64,000 nt of DNA from DASVDE01 sp036381235 (GCA_036381235.1 DASVDE010000027.1:5129-69128); one strand, 5' to 3'; positions 47,136 to 56,644 are shown, counted from the first letter of the stretch. Made by a program: numbers and translations. The notes: generated from the letters alone by a model not told the origin.

Positions 47136-50100
47136 TCAAGCGGCCATCGCTTTGGCGCCGAGCAGGTGGTCCAGTTCCGCGCGCAGCCCGCTGGAGGGAT
47201 TGACCCGAAAACCGTTGCCCAGCCGGATCTCCTTCGGCTTGCCCTCACCCGTGCGGATCGCCAGGTGCACGTCCGCCTCGCCCTTGTGGTGTTCGAAGAC
47301 CGCCTTCAGCTCCTCGACCAAGCCAGGCTCGAAAGAGGCCGCGTCGATCACCAGCCGAAGGGGCTCTGCCGGCCCTGAAGACGCCTTGGTCGCCCGGGCG
47401 ATCTCCTCGCTGTCGGGCTCGAAGCGCTCCGCCTCTTGAACCACCAGCTTGGTCTCGCCGCGTTCCTTGTGATCGATGCGCCCGCGCACGAGGACGACGG
47501 CGTCGGGAGCGATTACGGTGGCGCTCTCCGCTTGGTCGGCCTTGAAGACCAGCATCTCCACCTGGCCCTCGACGTCGTCGAGCGTCGCGAACATCATCTG
47601 GCTGCCGCTCTTGGTCCTGATCTTTTTACAGGCGGCGACGATCCCGCCGACCGTCACCCAGGAGCCGTCCGGCTTACCGCTCAGCTCCGCCAGCGAGCAG
47701 TCGACCCGGGCGCGCAGCGCCTCGCGCACCTCCGAGAGCGGATGCGAGGAGAGGTAGGTGCCCAGGGTTTCCTTTTCCAGCGCCAGCAGCTCGGCGCGAT
47801 CAAACTCGGCGGCGGAGATCGGTGGGCGGTGCTGGGCGCCCCCGGAAGCCCCACCCCCCTCTCCGCCTGTCGCATCGCCGAAGTCGAATATCGAGCCTTG
47901 GCCCAGCTGGGCGTCCTCCTGGGCCTTCTGCCCCGCGGACTGGGCGGCGGGCAGCGCCTCAAGCATCCCCTTGCGGGTCGCGCCGGTCGAGTCGAGCGCC
48001 CCGCACTTGATCAGGCACTCGATCGCGCGTTTGTTCACGGCGCGGGAGTCGACCCGCTCGCAGAAGTCCCAGATCGAGGCTATTTCGCGATCTTCCCGCG
48101 CCCGCAAGATCGCCTCGACCGCGGCGTGGCCCACGTTCTTGACCGCGTCGAGCCCGAAGCGGATCGCCTTCTCGGAGACGACGAAGTCGTGATCGGAGGC
48201 GTTGACGTCGGGAGGCAACACCTCGATCCCCATCTCCTCGCAGCGGTTTACGAAGAAGGGAACCTTGTCCTTGGTGTTCATCACCGAGGAGATCACCGCC
48301 GCCATGTACTCGGCCGGGTAGTTGGCCTTCAGATAGGCGGTCCGGTAGGCGATCAGCGCGTAGCAGGCGGCGTGGGACTTGTTGAAGGAGTAGTCGGCGG
48401 CGGCCTCCATCAGCGACCACATGTCGGAGGCGACCTTGTTTGAGGTGTTTGAGGCGGCCATCCCCTCCATGAATTTGGCCTTCATCGTCGCCATCAGGTC
48501 GCGCTTCTTCTTGCCGATCGCCTTGCGCAGGTCGTCGGCTTCGGAGGGGCTGAAGCCGGCCATCCGCTTGGCGATCTCCATCAGCTGCTCCTGGTAGAGG
48601 ACGCAGCCGTAGGTCGGCTCGGTGATCGGGCGCAGGCGCTCGTCGGGGTAGGTGACCGAGGAGGGATTTCGCTTGCCCTTCGCGTAGTCGGGGATGTAGC
48701 GCATCGCGCCGGGCCGGTAGAGGGAGACGAGCGCGACGATGTCGTCGAATCCCGTCGGGCGAACCTTCTTCATCGCCTCGCGCATGCCCTCGGACTCGAG
48801 TTGGAAGACGCCGGTGCCGTCGCCGCGCGAGAGCATCTCGAAGGTCTTGGCGTCATCCATCGGAATCGCTCCCATCTCGATCTCGACCCCACGCGAGCGG
48901 CGGATGATCTCGACCGCGTCCTCGATCACGTCGAGATTGCGCAAGCCGAGGAAGTCCATCTTCAGTAGGCCGATCTCCTCGATCGGGCCCATCGAGTACT
49001 GGGTGACGATCTTGTACTGGCGCTCGACCTTGCCGCCGTTGCCGGCGGCGCCGTTTACGCTCGCCGGCGCGCTGCGGTCCTCGGCGAGCTGCAGGGGAAC
49101 GATCTCCTGCAGGGGACGATCGGCGATCACCACCGCCGCGGCGTGGATCGAGTTGTTGCGGATAATCCCCTCCAGGCCCTGGGCCACGTCGAGGATCCGT
49201 TTCGCATCGGGCTCTGAGTCGTAGGTCTGCTTCAGCTCCTGGCCGGGCCGCAGGCACTCCTCGAAGGAGGGGTTGCGGCCGAGGATGGGCTCGGGGATCT
49301 GCTTCGCGAGGCGATCGCCGGTGCCGTAGTCGAAGCCGAGCACGCGAGCCGCGTCGCGAGTGGCGGCGCGGGGCGCCATCTTGCCGAAGGTGATGATCTG
49401 GGCCACCGATTCGCGCCCGTACTTCTCGGCGACGTAGCGGATCACCCGCTCGCGTCCGCGGACGGAGAAATCGATATCGATATCCGGCATCGATTTGCGA
49501 CCCGGATTGAGGAAGCGTTCGAAGAGCAGCTCGTTGGCGAGCGGATCGAGGTCGGTGATGTTGAGGCTGTAGGAGACGATCGAACCGGCCGCCGAGCCAC
49601 GGCCCGGGCCGACCGCGACCCCGTTCTCCTTCGCGTAGCGGACGAAGTCCCAGACGATCAGGAAGTAGGAGGAGAAGCCCATCTCCTCGATCACACCCAG
49701 CTCGAACTCCAGCCTCTGGACCGCCTCCGCGGGCGGCGGGTCGCCGTAGCGGGCACGCAGGCCCTCGCCGGCGATCCGTCGCAGCATCGCCTCCGGCTCC
49801 TCGCCGTCGGGGGTCGGATAGCCCGGCAGCAGCAGCTTGCCCAGCTCGATGTCTACCTCGCAGCGCTCGGCGATCTCCAGCGTCGTCGGCACCGCCTCCG
49901 GCCACTCGGCGAAGGACTCCGCCATCTCCTCGCTGCTCTTGAGGAAGAACTCGTTGGTGTCGAAGCTGAGCTTCGGCGCCTCCAGGGTCGACTTGGTCTG
50001 GACGCAGAGCAGGGCCGCGTGGTTGTCGAAGTCCTCGCGACGCAGGTAGTGGACGTCGGCGGTGCCGACCAGTGGACGGTTCAACTCACGCGCGAAGCGC

Positions 50101-50678
50101 ACGATTCCCTCGTTTGCCTTGTCCTGCTCGGCGATCCCGTTCTTCTGCACCTCGAAGTAGACCTGCTCTGGCCCGAAGGCCTGGATCAGGTCATCGAGGT
50201 GGGCGCGTGCGTCGTCCGGCCGCTCCTCGACCAGGCGGCGGCAGAAACGCGACTGCAGGCAGCCGGTGAGGACGATCACCCCCTCGGCATGCTTGGCGAG
50301 CAGATCCATGTCGACGTTGGCCTTGCCGCGCGAGAAGCCCTCGAGGAAGCCGGCCGATGTGAGCTTGACCAAGTTGGAGAAGCCGGTGTCGTTCTCGGCC
50401 AACAGCGTCAGGTGGTTGCGTTCGTACTTGGGTTGCTTCTTGACCGCCTCTCGATCCTCGACGAAGTAAGCCTCGAGGCCGACGATCGGCTTGATCCCGT
50501 GCTTGCGACAGGCCTTGTAGAGGTCGACCGCGCCGTTCATCACGCCGTGGTCGGTCAGTCCCAGGGCCGGTTGCCCCAGCTCCGCCGCCCGTGCCGCCAT
50601 CGCGTCGATCTTGCAGGCGCCGTCGAGCAACGAGTACTCGCTGTGGGCGTGGAGGTGGGCTGCGGCGGGCGTAGTCAC
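47136..50678 (-). CDS. dnaE: DNA polymerase III alpha subunit
   Basis: The replicative polymerase catalytic subunit. The 1180-residue protein has the N-terminal PHP domain (HLHAHSEYSLLDGACKI, residues 8-24), GPGRGSAAGSIVSYSLNITD (about 357-376), the catalytic Asp pair in MPDIDIDFSVRGR (about 397-409), IRNNSIHAAAVVIAD, PTYGCVLYQEQLM, and a C-terminal OB domain (WVTVGGIVAACKKIRTKSG). The start is GTG 50678. Length and motifs match DnaE1 rather than the error-prone DnaE2. A 195-bp intergenic region upstream holds an inverted repeat. Confidence 0.96.
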   Translation of the reverse strand: MTTPAAAHLHAHSEYSLLDGACKIDAMAARAAELGQPALGLTDHGVMNGAVDLYKACRKHGIKPIVGLEAYFVEDREAVKKQPKYERNHLTLLAENDTGFSNLVKLTSAGFLEGFSRGKANVDMDLLAKHAEGVIVLTGCLQSRFCRRLVEERPDDARAHLDDLIQAFGPEQVYFEVQKNGIAEQDKANEGIVRFARELNRPLVGTADVHYLRREDFDNHAALLCVQTKSTLEAPKLSFDTNEFFLKSSEEMAESFAEWPEAVPTTLEIAERCEVDIELGKLLLPGYPTPDGEEPEAMLRRIAGEGLRARYGDPPPAEAVQRLEFELGVIEEMGFSSYFLIVWDFVRYAKENGVAVGPGRGSAAGSIVSYSLNITDLDPLANELLFERFLNPGRKSMPDIDIDFSVRGRERVIRYVAEKYGRESVAQIITFGKMAPRAATRDAARVLGFDYGTGDRLAKQIPEPILGRNPSFEECLRPGQELKQTYDSEPDAKRILDVAQGLEGIIRNNSIHAAAVVIADRPLQEIVPLQLAEDRSAPASVNGAAGNGGKVERQYKIVTQYSMGPIEEIGLLKMDFLGLRNLDVIEDAVEIIRRSRGVEIEMGAIPMDDAKTFEMLSRGDGTGVFQLESEGMREAMKKVRPTGFDDIVALVSLYRPGAMRYIPDYAKGKRNPSSVTYPDERLRPITEPTYGCVLYQEQLMEIAKRMAGFSPSEADDLRKAIGKKKRDLMATMKAKFMEGMAASNTSNKVASDMWSLMEAAADYSFNKSHAACYALIAYRTAYLKANYPAEYMAAVISSVMNTKDKVPFFVNRCEEMGIEVLPPDVNASDHDFVVSEKAIRFGLDAVKNVGHAAVEAILRAREDREIASIWDFCERVDSRAVNKRAIECLIKCGALDSTGATRKGMLEALPAAQSAGQKAQEDAQLGQGSIFDFGDATGGEGGGASGGAQHRPPISAAEFDRAELLALEKETLGTYLSSHPLSEVREALRARVDCSLAELSGKPDGSWVTVGGIVAACKKIRTKSGSQMMFATLDDVEGQVEMLVFKADQAESATVIAPDAVVLVRGRIDHKERGETKLVVQEAERFEPDSEEIARATKASSGPAEPLRLVIDAASFEPGLVEELKAVFEHHKGEADVHLAIRTGEGKPKEIRLGNGFRVNPSSGLRAELDHLLGAKAMAA

Positions 50679-50787
50679 GCTCGCGCGATCATGCCAATCA
50701 GCTCAGATGGAGCGAGCCTCTTCTGGGGGACTTCCGCGCATCTTCCGTTGGATTTGGGACAGAGACCCCGGGGAGGGATTCCGCTTA

Positions 50788-50840
50788 ACTTTTTCGGTGA
50801 GACGTGCGCCGGCTGTCCGCGGAGGAAACGCCGAAAAAGT
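50788..50840. promoter_or_regulatory. inverted repeat upstream of dnaE
   Basis: ACTTTTTCGG at 50788-50797 is exactly complementary to CCGAAAAAGT at 50831-50840, enclosing 33 bp that contain no strong internal stem. It lies between the stop of the transglycosylase gene and the dnaE start, both on the minus strand. The rest of 50679-50873 shows no gene. It may end the upstream transcript or be a regulatory site for dnaE; the T-runs are inside the arms, not after them. Confidence 0.4.
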
Positions 50841-50873
50841 ACAAGACGCTCCACCCCTCCCCGAGATCTCCGT

Positions 50874-51893
50874 CTAACCGCAGACCCAGGCACTAGGCCC
50901 GGAATCGGCCCAGATCTGGGCGGCGATCGCGTCCTGTTCTGCCTTAGACGCTTCGTGAGGAGCGCCCTTACCGCCGTAGAGGGCCCAGGTCGAAGGGAGG
51001 ATCTGGTAGGCGCCGCCGGCCCCGCTGGAGGGGTTGACGGCGCTGTAGTTGCCACCCGACTCGCACATCACGATGTCGGTGGGAATCGAGTACGGGCCCC
51101 CCAGCCAGCGTTCGACCGTCGCCTCGGCCGAGGCGCGGCTCGCCGCCTGCGCCGCCTCGATCTCCTCGACCCAGCCGCCGATCTGCGACTTAAGGGTCGC
51201 CAGCGAAGCCGAACGGGCAGCCGCAATCGACTGGAGATTGGCGGCCGCAGCCACGGCGCTTCGACGCACCGCGTCGATCTGAGAGCGGGCGGCGGCGAGT
51301 CGCGCGTTGTAGGCATCCACCCGCGCCTTCAGCTCGGCGACCAATTCCAGCTCGCGACGAACCGCGTTGCGCACCTGCTCGACCCTGGCAGCCAGCTGAG
51401 AGTCGGAATCCTCTATCTGCTGCAGATACTCGGCGCTGGTCACCAGGCCGCCGAAATCCCCGGAGCCGAGCACGACCTCGGCCGTCGTGGTCGAGCCGCT
51501 CTCATATATGGCAACGAGGCGCTGGGCCAGAGCCCGGCGGGATCGGCGCAAGCGCTTGCGCTCGACCGCCAGCCGCCGCTGCGAGCGTTTCACCTTCGCG
51601 CTCAGCTCTGCGGCGCGCTCCTCACCGGTGGCCAGCATGACACTGAGGCGCTGCTCTCGAGCCGACGCGGCGGCAGCCCGTTGCTCGGCCGCGGCCAGCT
51701 CGCTCTGCTTGGCCTGGAGGTCAGCGGCGAGCGCGCCGGCCTGGCTGCGCGCCTCCTGCACCTTCCCCTGGAGCGCATCGACATTCGCGGCGCCTGCCCA
51801 AGCGGAGGGCAGCAGTGCACACACAGAGACGGCTGCGCAAGCAAATGCCGCCAGCCGTCGACCTCCTGCCTCTGTCGCGTGGCTACGCGGCAT
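50874..51893 (-). CDS. secreted coiled-coil protein with C-terminal transglycosylase-like domain
   Basis: A 339-residue exported protein: a signal peptide (about 1-34), a long coiled coil (about 37-240, e.g. LQGKVQEARSQAGALAADLQ) like the N-terminal module of PcsB/NlpC hydrolases, and a C-terminal transglycosylase-like domain related to Rpf proteins (CESGGNYSAVNPSSGAGGAY, catalytic Glu near 278; QILPSTWALYGG). Two cysteines (277 and 338) could form the family disulfide. It should act on peptidoglycan during growth or division. Upstream are two TAGCGAAC direct repeats 13 bp apart (51908-51928, plus-strand reading). Confidence 0.88.
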   Translation of the reverse strand: MPRSHATEAGGRRLAAFACAAVSVCALLPSAWAGAANVDALQGKVQEARSQAGALAADLQAKQSELAAAEQRAAAASAREQRLSVMLATGEERAAELSAKVKRSQRRLAVERKRLRRSRRALAQRLVAIYESGSTTTAEVVLGSGDFGGLVTSAEYLQQIEDSDSQLAARVEQVRNAVRRELELVAELKARVDAYNARLAAARSQIDAVRRSAVAAAANLQSIAAARSASLATLKSQIGGWVEEIEAAQAASRASAEATVERWLGGPYSIPTDIVMCESGGNYSAVNPSSGAGGAYQILPSTWALYGGKGAPHEASKAEQDAIAAQIWADSGPSAWVCG

Positions 51894-51984
51894 GAAGCGG
51901 GCGAGACTAGCGAACTTTGTTAGCGAACCCTCACAAGTTGCCCATAACTCGCAAGGAAACTTGCGCCGCACCGCGCCCCTTCGG

Positions 51985-52036
51985 CCGGGTGTAACGCGTT
52001 AGACAGGACATAGCTGTCGAATGCGTTGCACCCCGG
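51985..52036. repeat. hairpin repeat related to the element at 23391
   Basis: The left arm CCGGGTGTAACGCGTT (51985-52000) is identical to the arm of the coding-region repeat near 23.4 kb. The right arm (52020-52036) is an imperfect complement of 17 bp. Inside is a further GACAG/CTGTC stem (52002-52006 and 52014-52018). The hairpin lies 3 bp past the stop of the small membrane protein gene and 91 bp before the transglycosylase ATG, so it could also end the argG transcript. No T-run follows on that strand. Confidence 0.6.
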
Positions 52037-52039
52037 GTA

Positions 52040-52192
52040 TCAGCCCTCGGGGACGTTGCGGGCGGCGAGGTAGGCGGCAACGCCGATCGCCACGACGGTA
52101 ATCCCCATCCCGATGCGAATCGGGCGCCTGTAACGACGACGGGCGTAGGCGACGGCGAAACGGATCGCGGCCTTGCCGGCCTTGTTGTACAT
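52040..52192 (-). CDS. 50-residue single-helix membrane protein
   Basis: A short gene directly after argG. The product has a basic N-terminal half (YARRRYRRPIR) and one hydrophobic helix (IGMGITVVAIGVAAYLAA, about residues 27-44). The ATG at 52192 lies two bases after the argG TAG, with AAAAGGAG seven bases upstream formed by the last argG codons, a strong sign of real translation. The function is unknown. Confidence 0.7.
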   Translation of the reverse strand: MYNKAGKAAIRFAVAYARRRYRRPIRIGMGITVVAIGVAAYLAARNVPEG

Positions 52193-52194
52193 GC

Positions 52195-53466
52195 CTACTC
52201 CTTTTCCCCGCGCTGCCTGATCCTATGCGCCATCCGCGACTGCAGCGACCAGAGCTCGATGAAGCCGGGCGAGGCAGACTGCGAGAAGAGCCCACCGGAC
52301 TCGGCGAAGGAAGCGAGGTCGGCGTCGTAGACCGCGTTGGGGGATGAGCGGGTGACGACACGTGCGCTGCCCTTGTAGAGCTTGATGCCGATCTCCCCCG
52401 TCACCTGGGTATTCACGGCGTCCATATAGGCGTCGAGGTCGGAGCGCAGCGGCTCCCACCAGAGGCCGGCGTAGACGAGGTAGCCCCACTGCCGATCCAG
52501 CTCGGGCTTGAACTGGTTCTGGTGAATCGTGCCGACCAGCTTCTCCAGCTCCCTATGGGCGGTGAGCAGGATCTCGGCCGCGGGCACCTCGTAGATGTCG
52601 CGCACCTTCAAGCCGACGATGCGATCCTCGATGTGGTCGACGATGCCGATGCCGTGACGGCAGCCGACCTCCGCTGTCCGTTCGAGCAGCTCGACCAAGC
52701 CCAGCCGTTCGCCATTCAGCGCAACCGGCACTCCCGACTCGAAGGAGACGGTGAGGACTTCGGCCTCGTCGGGAGCCTCCTCGGGCCGGGTTACCAGCTG
52801 AAAGACGTCGTCCTCGGGCGCGTGCCCAAGGTCCTCGATCCAGCGCCCCTCCGAGGAGCGCCCCCAGAGGTTGTCGTCGATCGAGTACGGCGCGACCTCG
52901 GTTCCCCCCTTGACCGGGATGCCGTGCTCTCGCGCGTAGGCGATCTCCTCCTCGCGACCCATCTGCCAGTCGCGCACCGGGGCGATCGTCTTCAACTCCG
53001 GCGCCAGTGTCGCGACCGTGGCCTCGATCCGCACTTGGTCGTTGCCCTTTCCGGTGCAGCCATGGGCGATCGTGTCGCAGCCGCTGGCCCGCGCCTGCTC
53101 GACGGCGAGCTGGGCGATCAGCGGCCGGCCCAGCGCCGTGAAGAGCGGATAGCCCCCGCCGTATAAGGCGTTCGCCTTGATCGCGGGGAGGATGAACTCC
53201 CCTGCGAATTGCTCGCGAGCGTCCACGACATGACACTCCAGCGCCCCCAGCCGCTTCGCCTTGTCCTCTATCACCCCGTAATCCTCGCCCGGCTGGCCGA
53301 GATTTACGGTGAGGCAGACGACCTCGGCGTCGTAGGAATCCTGGATCCACTTCAGCATCACGCTCGTGTCGAGACCCCCCGAGTAGAGGAGGAGAACCCG
53401 TTTGACCTCGGCGGGATCGGCCTCATAGCCGGCGGTGCGGGGGTTGTTGGTGGGCTTCTCGGCCAT
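52195..53466 (-). CDS. argG: argininosuccinate synthase
   Basis: ArgG joins citrulline and aspartate with ATP in arginine synthesis. The 423-residue protein has the PP-loop VLLLYSGGLDTSVMLKW (residues 24-40), HGCTGKGNDQVR, PVRDWQMGREEEI, SIDDNLWGRSSEG, and the C-terminal GEIGIKLYKGSARVV. It starts near its family N terminus with a short extra leader of about 20 residues (MAEKPTNNPRTAGYEADPAE). No other arginine gene lies in the window. Divergent from the L-2-hydroxyglutarate oxidase gene. Confidence 0.96.
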   Translation of the reverse strand: MAEKPTNNPRTAGYEADPAEVKRVLLLYSGGLDTSVMLKWIQDSYDAEVVCLTVNLGQPGEDYGVIEDKAKRLGALECHVVDAREQFAGEFILPAIKANALYGGGYPLFTALGRPLIAQLAVEQARASGCDTIAHGCTGKGNDQVRIEATVATLAPELKTIAPVRDWQMGREEEIAYAREHGIPVKGGTEVAPYSIDDNLWGRSSEGRWIEDLGHAPEDDVFQLVTRPEEAPDEAEVLTVSFESGVPVALNGERLGLVELLERTAEVGCRHGIGIVDHIEDRIVGLKVRDIYEVPAAEILLTAHRELEKLVGTIHQNQFKPELDRQWGYLVYAGLWWEPLRSDLDAYMDAVNTQVTGEIGIKLYKGSARVVTRSSPNAVYDADLASFAESGGLFSQSASPGFIELWSLQSRMAHRIRQRGEKE

Positions 53467-53568
53467 CGGGCCGGAAGTCTCGCACGCCTGCGCGCCTGCG
53501 CGTCTTTGCGACTCCCGCCACTGCCAGACTCCCGTCCTCGCCTCTCGAGGCTTGAACCTCCCAGACCC

Positions 53569-54804
53569 ATGACAAGCGCCCCGGATACTCCAGCACCCAG
53601 AGAGTGCGACCTCGCCATCGTCGGCGGGGGCATTCTCGGCATGGCCGTGGCGCGGGAGCTGTTGGCTCGGCGGCCGGGAGCGCGCCTCTGCGTGCTGGAA
53701 GCAGAAGATCGGATCGGCCGTCACCAGACAGGGCACTCCAGCGGCGTCATCCATGCCGGCATCTACTACGAGCCAGGTTCGCTGAAGGCGCGGCTGTGCG
53801 TCGAAGGCGCGCGATCGCTGTATGCCTACTGCGAAGAACGGGAGATCCCCCATGAGCGCTCGGGAAAGCTCGTGGTGGCGACGACGGAAGGTGAGCTGGA
53901 TCGCCTCGACGACCTGGAACGGCGCGGCCGGGCCAACGAGGTCCCGGGACTGCGGCGACTTGCCGGCGAGGAGATCGCGGAGATCGAGCCCCATGCTCGC
54001 GGCGTCGCCGCCCTGCATTCCCCGGCCACCGGGGTCGTCGACTTCGTCCGGGTCGCAGAGGCCTACCGGGAGGACGTAACCCGGGCCGGCGGGACCATCC
54101 ACCTGGGAACCGCGGTCACCGGAGCGGCCCCGGACACGGGGAGCATCGCCCTCACCCACTCGCACGGCGTCACGGCCGCGGCCACGGCGGTCTTCTGCGC
54201 CGGCCTGTGGTCGGATCGGCTCGCGGTGTCCTGCGGCGCGCCCGCCGACCCGCGGATCGTCCCCTTTCGCGGGGGCTACCTGCGACTTAAACCAGCGGAA
54301 GCGGAGCTGATCCGCGCCAACGTCTACCCGGTTCCCGAGCCGGACCTCCCGTTCTTGGGCGCCCACCTGACCCGGGCCCTGAACGGGGAGGTGCTGATAG
54401 GGCCGAGCGCCCTGATGGCACCCGCGCGCGATGCCTATCGCCTCAGCACGATCCGAGCCCGCGACCTGGGGCAAACGCTCGGCTGGCCCGGGACCTGGCG
54501 ACTGGCTCGCCGCCACTGGCGAGCGGGCCTGAAGGAGATCCACCACGCCGCCAGCCGCAGATCCTTCGTCGCCGAGGCGGCGCGCCTTGTCCCACAGCTG
54601 AGAGGAGCCAGGGTCACAGCGGGCCCCGCCGGCATCCGGGCGCAAGCTTTGGGACGAAACGGGGATTTGGTCGACGACTTCGTCGTCCACCGCACCGAGC
54701 GGGCCATACACATCCGCAACGCCCCCTCCCCCGCCGCCACTTCCTCGCTGGCTCTGGCTCGGCTGATCTCCGATGAGGTTGAGGCCCTGGAGCGGGCCAG
54801 GTAG
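53569..54804 (+). CDS. lhgO: L-2-hydroxyglutarate oxidase-like flavoprotein
   Basis: A 411-residue DAO-family FAD protein. It has LAIVGGGILGMAVARELLARRPGA near residues 15-38, GRHQTGHSSGVIHAGIYYEPGSLKA (the family's FAD/substrate segment), LHSPATGVVDF and FRGGYLRL, and NAPSPAATSSLALA near the C terminus. This matches LhgO, which oxidises L-2-hydroxyglutarate to 2-oxoglutarate with electrons to quinone. A related glycerol-3-phosphate-like oxidase is less likely. The sortase gene follows after 16 bp. Confidence 0.9.
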   Translation: MTSAPDTPAPRECDLAIVGGGILGMAVARELLARRPGARLCVLEAEDRIGRHQTGHSSGVIHAGIYYEPGSLKARLCVEGARSLYAYCEEREIPHERSGKLVVATTEGELDRLDDLERRGRANEVPGLRRLAGEEIAEIEPHARGVAALHSPATGVVDFVRVAEAYREDVTRAGGTIHLGTAVTGAAPDTGSIALTHSHGVTAAATAVFCAGLWSDRLAVSCGAPADPRIVPFRGGYLRLKPAEAELIRANVYPVPEPDLPFLGAHLTRALNGEVLIGPSALMAPARDAYRLSTIRARDLGQTLGWPGTWRLARRHWRAGLKEIHHAASRRSFVAEAARLVPQLRGARVTAGPAGIRAQALGRNGDLVDDFVVHRTERAIHIRNAPSPAATSSLALARLISDEVEALERAR

Positions 54805-54820
54805 GTGTCAAACTCCAGTG

Positions 54821-55507
54821 ATGAAGCGCTTGGGTCGCATCGTCTCGATCATGCTCATCACCGCCGGCTTGGTGGTCCTCGCCGACGTGGGCATAACCCT
54901 GGCCTACAGGGAGCCGCTCTCCTCGATATACGGCTCGATCAAGCAGGGCGAAGTGGCCGACCAGCTGCAGAGCCTCGAAGCGAAGTACCCGACCCCCAGC
55001 GACCGGCGCGCCGTGGCAGACGTAAAGCTGCAACAGCGCAGAATCGAGATCCTGGCGCGGCGGTTCGCCCACCAGGTCGACACCGGCGACGCCATCGGCC
55101 GGATCATCGCCCCGTCGATGGACGGCCTGGACATAGTGGTCGTACAGGGGACCGATAGCACCAGCCTCAAGAAGGGGCCCGGCCATTACCCCGAGACGCC
55201 CTTCCCGGGCCAGGGAGGCACGGTCGGCATCGCCGGCCATCGCACCACATATTTGGCGCCCTTCCGGCATATCGACTCGGTCGAGAGAGGCGATCGCATC
55301 GTCCTGCGGATGCCCTACGCCACGTTCACCTATCGCGTACAGAAAACCGCGATCGTCGATCCGAGCGACGTTGGAATCGTCAAAGCCGTCGGCTACGAGA
55401 GGCTCGTGCTGAGCGCCTGCAACCCCCTGTACAGCGCTGCGGAGCGCTACATAGTCTTCGCGAAGTTGACCCGCCAGAGGATGGCGGACGGCGAGTCATC
55501 GACCTAA
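54821..55507 (+). CDS. sortase (class D/E-like transpeptidase)
   Basis: A 228-residue membrane-anchored cysteine transpeptidase that attaches proteins to the cell wall. It has an N-terminal helix (about 8-28), then the sortase barrel with His140 (VGIAGHRTTYLAPF), Cys200 (LVLSACNPLY) and Arg209 (AAERYIVFAKL) as the catalytic triad. SxxCNPLYSAAxRY differs from the class A TLxTC pattern and suits class D/E of actinobacteria. No LPxTG-type substrate was found among the complete proteins here. The truncated secreted oxidase at the right edge could be one if its missing C terminus carries the signal. Confidence 0.9.
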   Translation: MKRLGRIVSIMLITAGLVVLADVGITLAYREPLSSIYGSIKQGEVADQLQSLEAKYPTPSDRRAVADVKLQQRRIEILARRFAHQVDTGDAIGRIIAPSMDGLDIVVVQGTDSTSLKKGPGHYPETPFPGQGGTVGIAGHRTTYLAPFRHIDSVERGDRIVLRMPYATFTYRVQKTAIVDPSDVGIVKAVGYERLVLSACNPLYSAAERYIVFAKLTRQRMADGESST

Positions 55508-55527
55508 AGGCTTGTAGGCGACGAGCG

Positions 55528-56523
55528 TCAAGCTCTGGAGCCTGAGCGCCGCGCCTGCAGGCGACGCCAGCGGGCGGTGCGCAGCTTCGCCACCGCCTTG
55601 CGCATCGGGGGCCCGCCGAACCCGACCAGCGCCGCCGGCATGAACCGGCGGTCTCGAACGATCACCGACAGGTCGTTATGCATCGCGCGCCGCAGGGCCT
55701 GACGGGCCGCCTTCGCATCGCCCTCCTGAGCGCGATCAAGGGACTCCGAGAGCTCGATACGAGCCAGGCGCGCGCGCCTTTCTTCTTCACTCAGACGCAG
55801 ATCGGGAGCCAGTGAGGAAACGAGCTCATCGGCGTGTTCGAGCATCCGGCGAAAATCGCGAGCGCGGCCGGGGCGAAAGGACATCTGCAGATCATGGGCG
55901 CGATATTGAGCGTCTTCGGCATCTATGCAGCCAACCCCGGTGTTGAGCACGACCCGCAGCCAAAGCTCCCAATCGAAGACCCGCGGGAAGTCTTCGTCCA
56001 GCCATGGACCCGCAGCTTCCAATGCGGTGCGCCGCAACAGCGCGCAATGCATGACGTCGACAACGGGCCGACGTTGCATCTCGGGCACTATCCAGTCGGG
56101 GGGCACCATCCCCTCCTTAAAAGGGGCTGGAAAGCGCGCTGTCTCAACCCCCCGTTCGTCAATGTCTGCATGACCGGAGATGACGAGCCCGCAATCGGGA
56201 TGGGCTTCGAGGAAATCGATACGGCGGCGCAGGAAATCCGCCTCCCAACGGTCGTCATCGTGAAGAAAGGCAAAGAAGGGCGCCGTGCCGGCCTGGATCA
56301 GCGCCGTCATCACTCCCGGGGCAGAAATCGGCTCGACCTTGCGATAGTCGACCCTGCCGTCTTCCAGCAACGGTTGCAGCACCTGCTCGATCCGGCTGTC
56401 GCCTGAATCGTCGAAGATAAAAAGCCTGAGATCCCGGTGGCTCTGCGCGAGGACCGACCTGACGGCATCCTCGAGGAACCGAGGCTCACCGTGAGCCGGC
56501 ATCCCAACGTCGACGAGCGACAT
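55528..56523 (-). CDS. family 2 glycosyltransferase
   Basis: A soluble 331-residue GT2 enzyme: VDVGMPAHGEPRFLEDAVRSV, LFIFDDSGDSRIEQV (nucleotide-binding Asp), FFAFLHDDDRWEADFL (the DxD-like metal motif) and EDFPRVFDWELWLRVV (catalytic ED-type region). The C-terminal 90 residues are Arg-rich helices. It lies at the edge of a polysaccharide cluster and is divergent from the nucleotidyltransferase gene. The sugar is unknown. Confidence 0.88.
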   Translation of the reverse strand: MSLVDVGMPAHGEPRFLEDAVRSVLAQSHRDLRLFIFDDSGDSRIEQVLQPLLEDGRVDYRKVEPISAPGVMTALIQAGTAPFFAFLHDDDRWEADFLRRRIDFLEAHPDCGLVISGHADIDERGVETARFPAPFKEGMVPPDWIVPEMQRRPVVDVMHCALLRRTALEAAGPWLDEDFPRVFDWELWLRVVLNTGVGCIDAEDAQYRAHDLQMSFRPGRARDFRRMLEHADELVSSLAPDLRLSEEERRARLARIELSESLDRAQEGDAKAARQALRRAMHNDLSVIVRDRRFMPAALVGFGGPPMRKAVAKLRTARWRRLQARRSGSRA

Positions 56524-56644
56524 GGCCTTATTACCCGGGGCAGCGATGACGCCAGCCTATCGCCGGGCCAGACGGTCAGGCCATAATCTAACCGACCCAT
56601 TCATGACTCAAGGAGACGAACGCAGCGCCGAGAACCCTAGGGCC

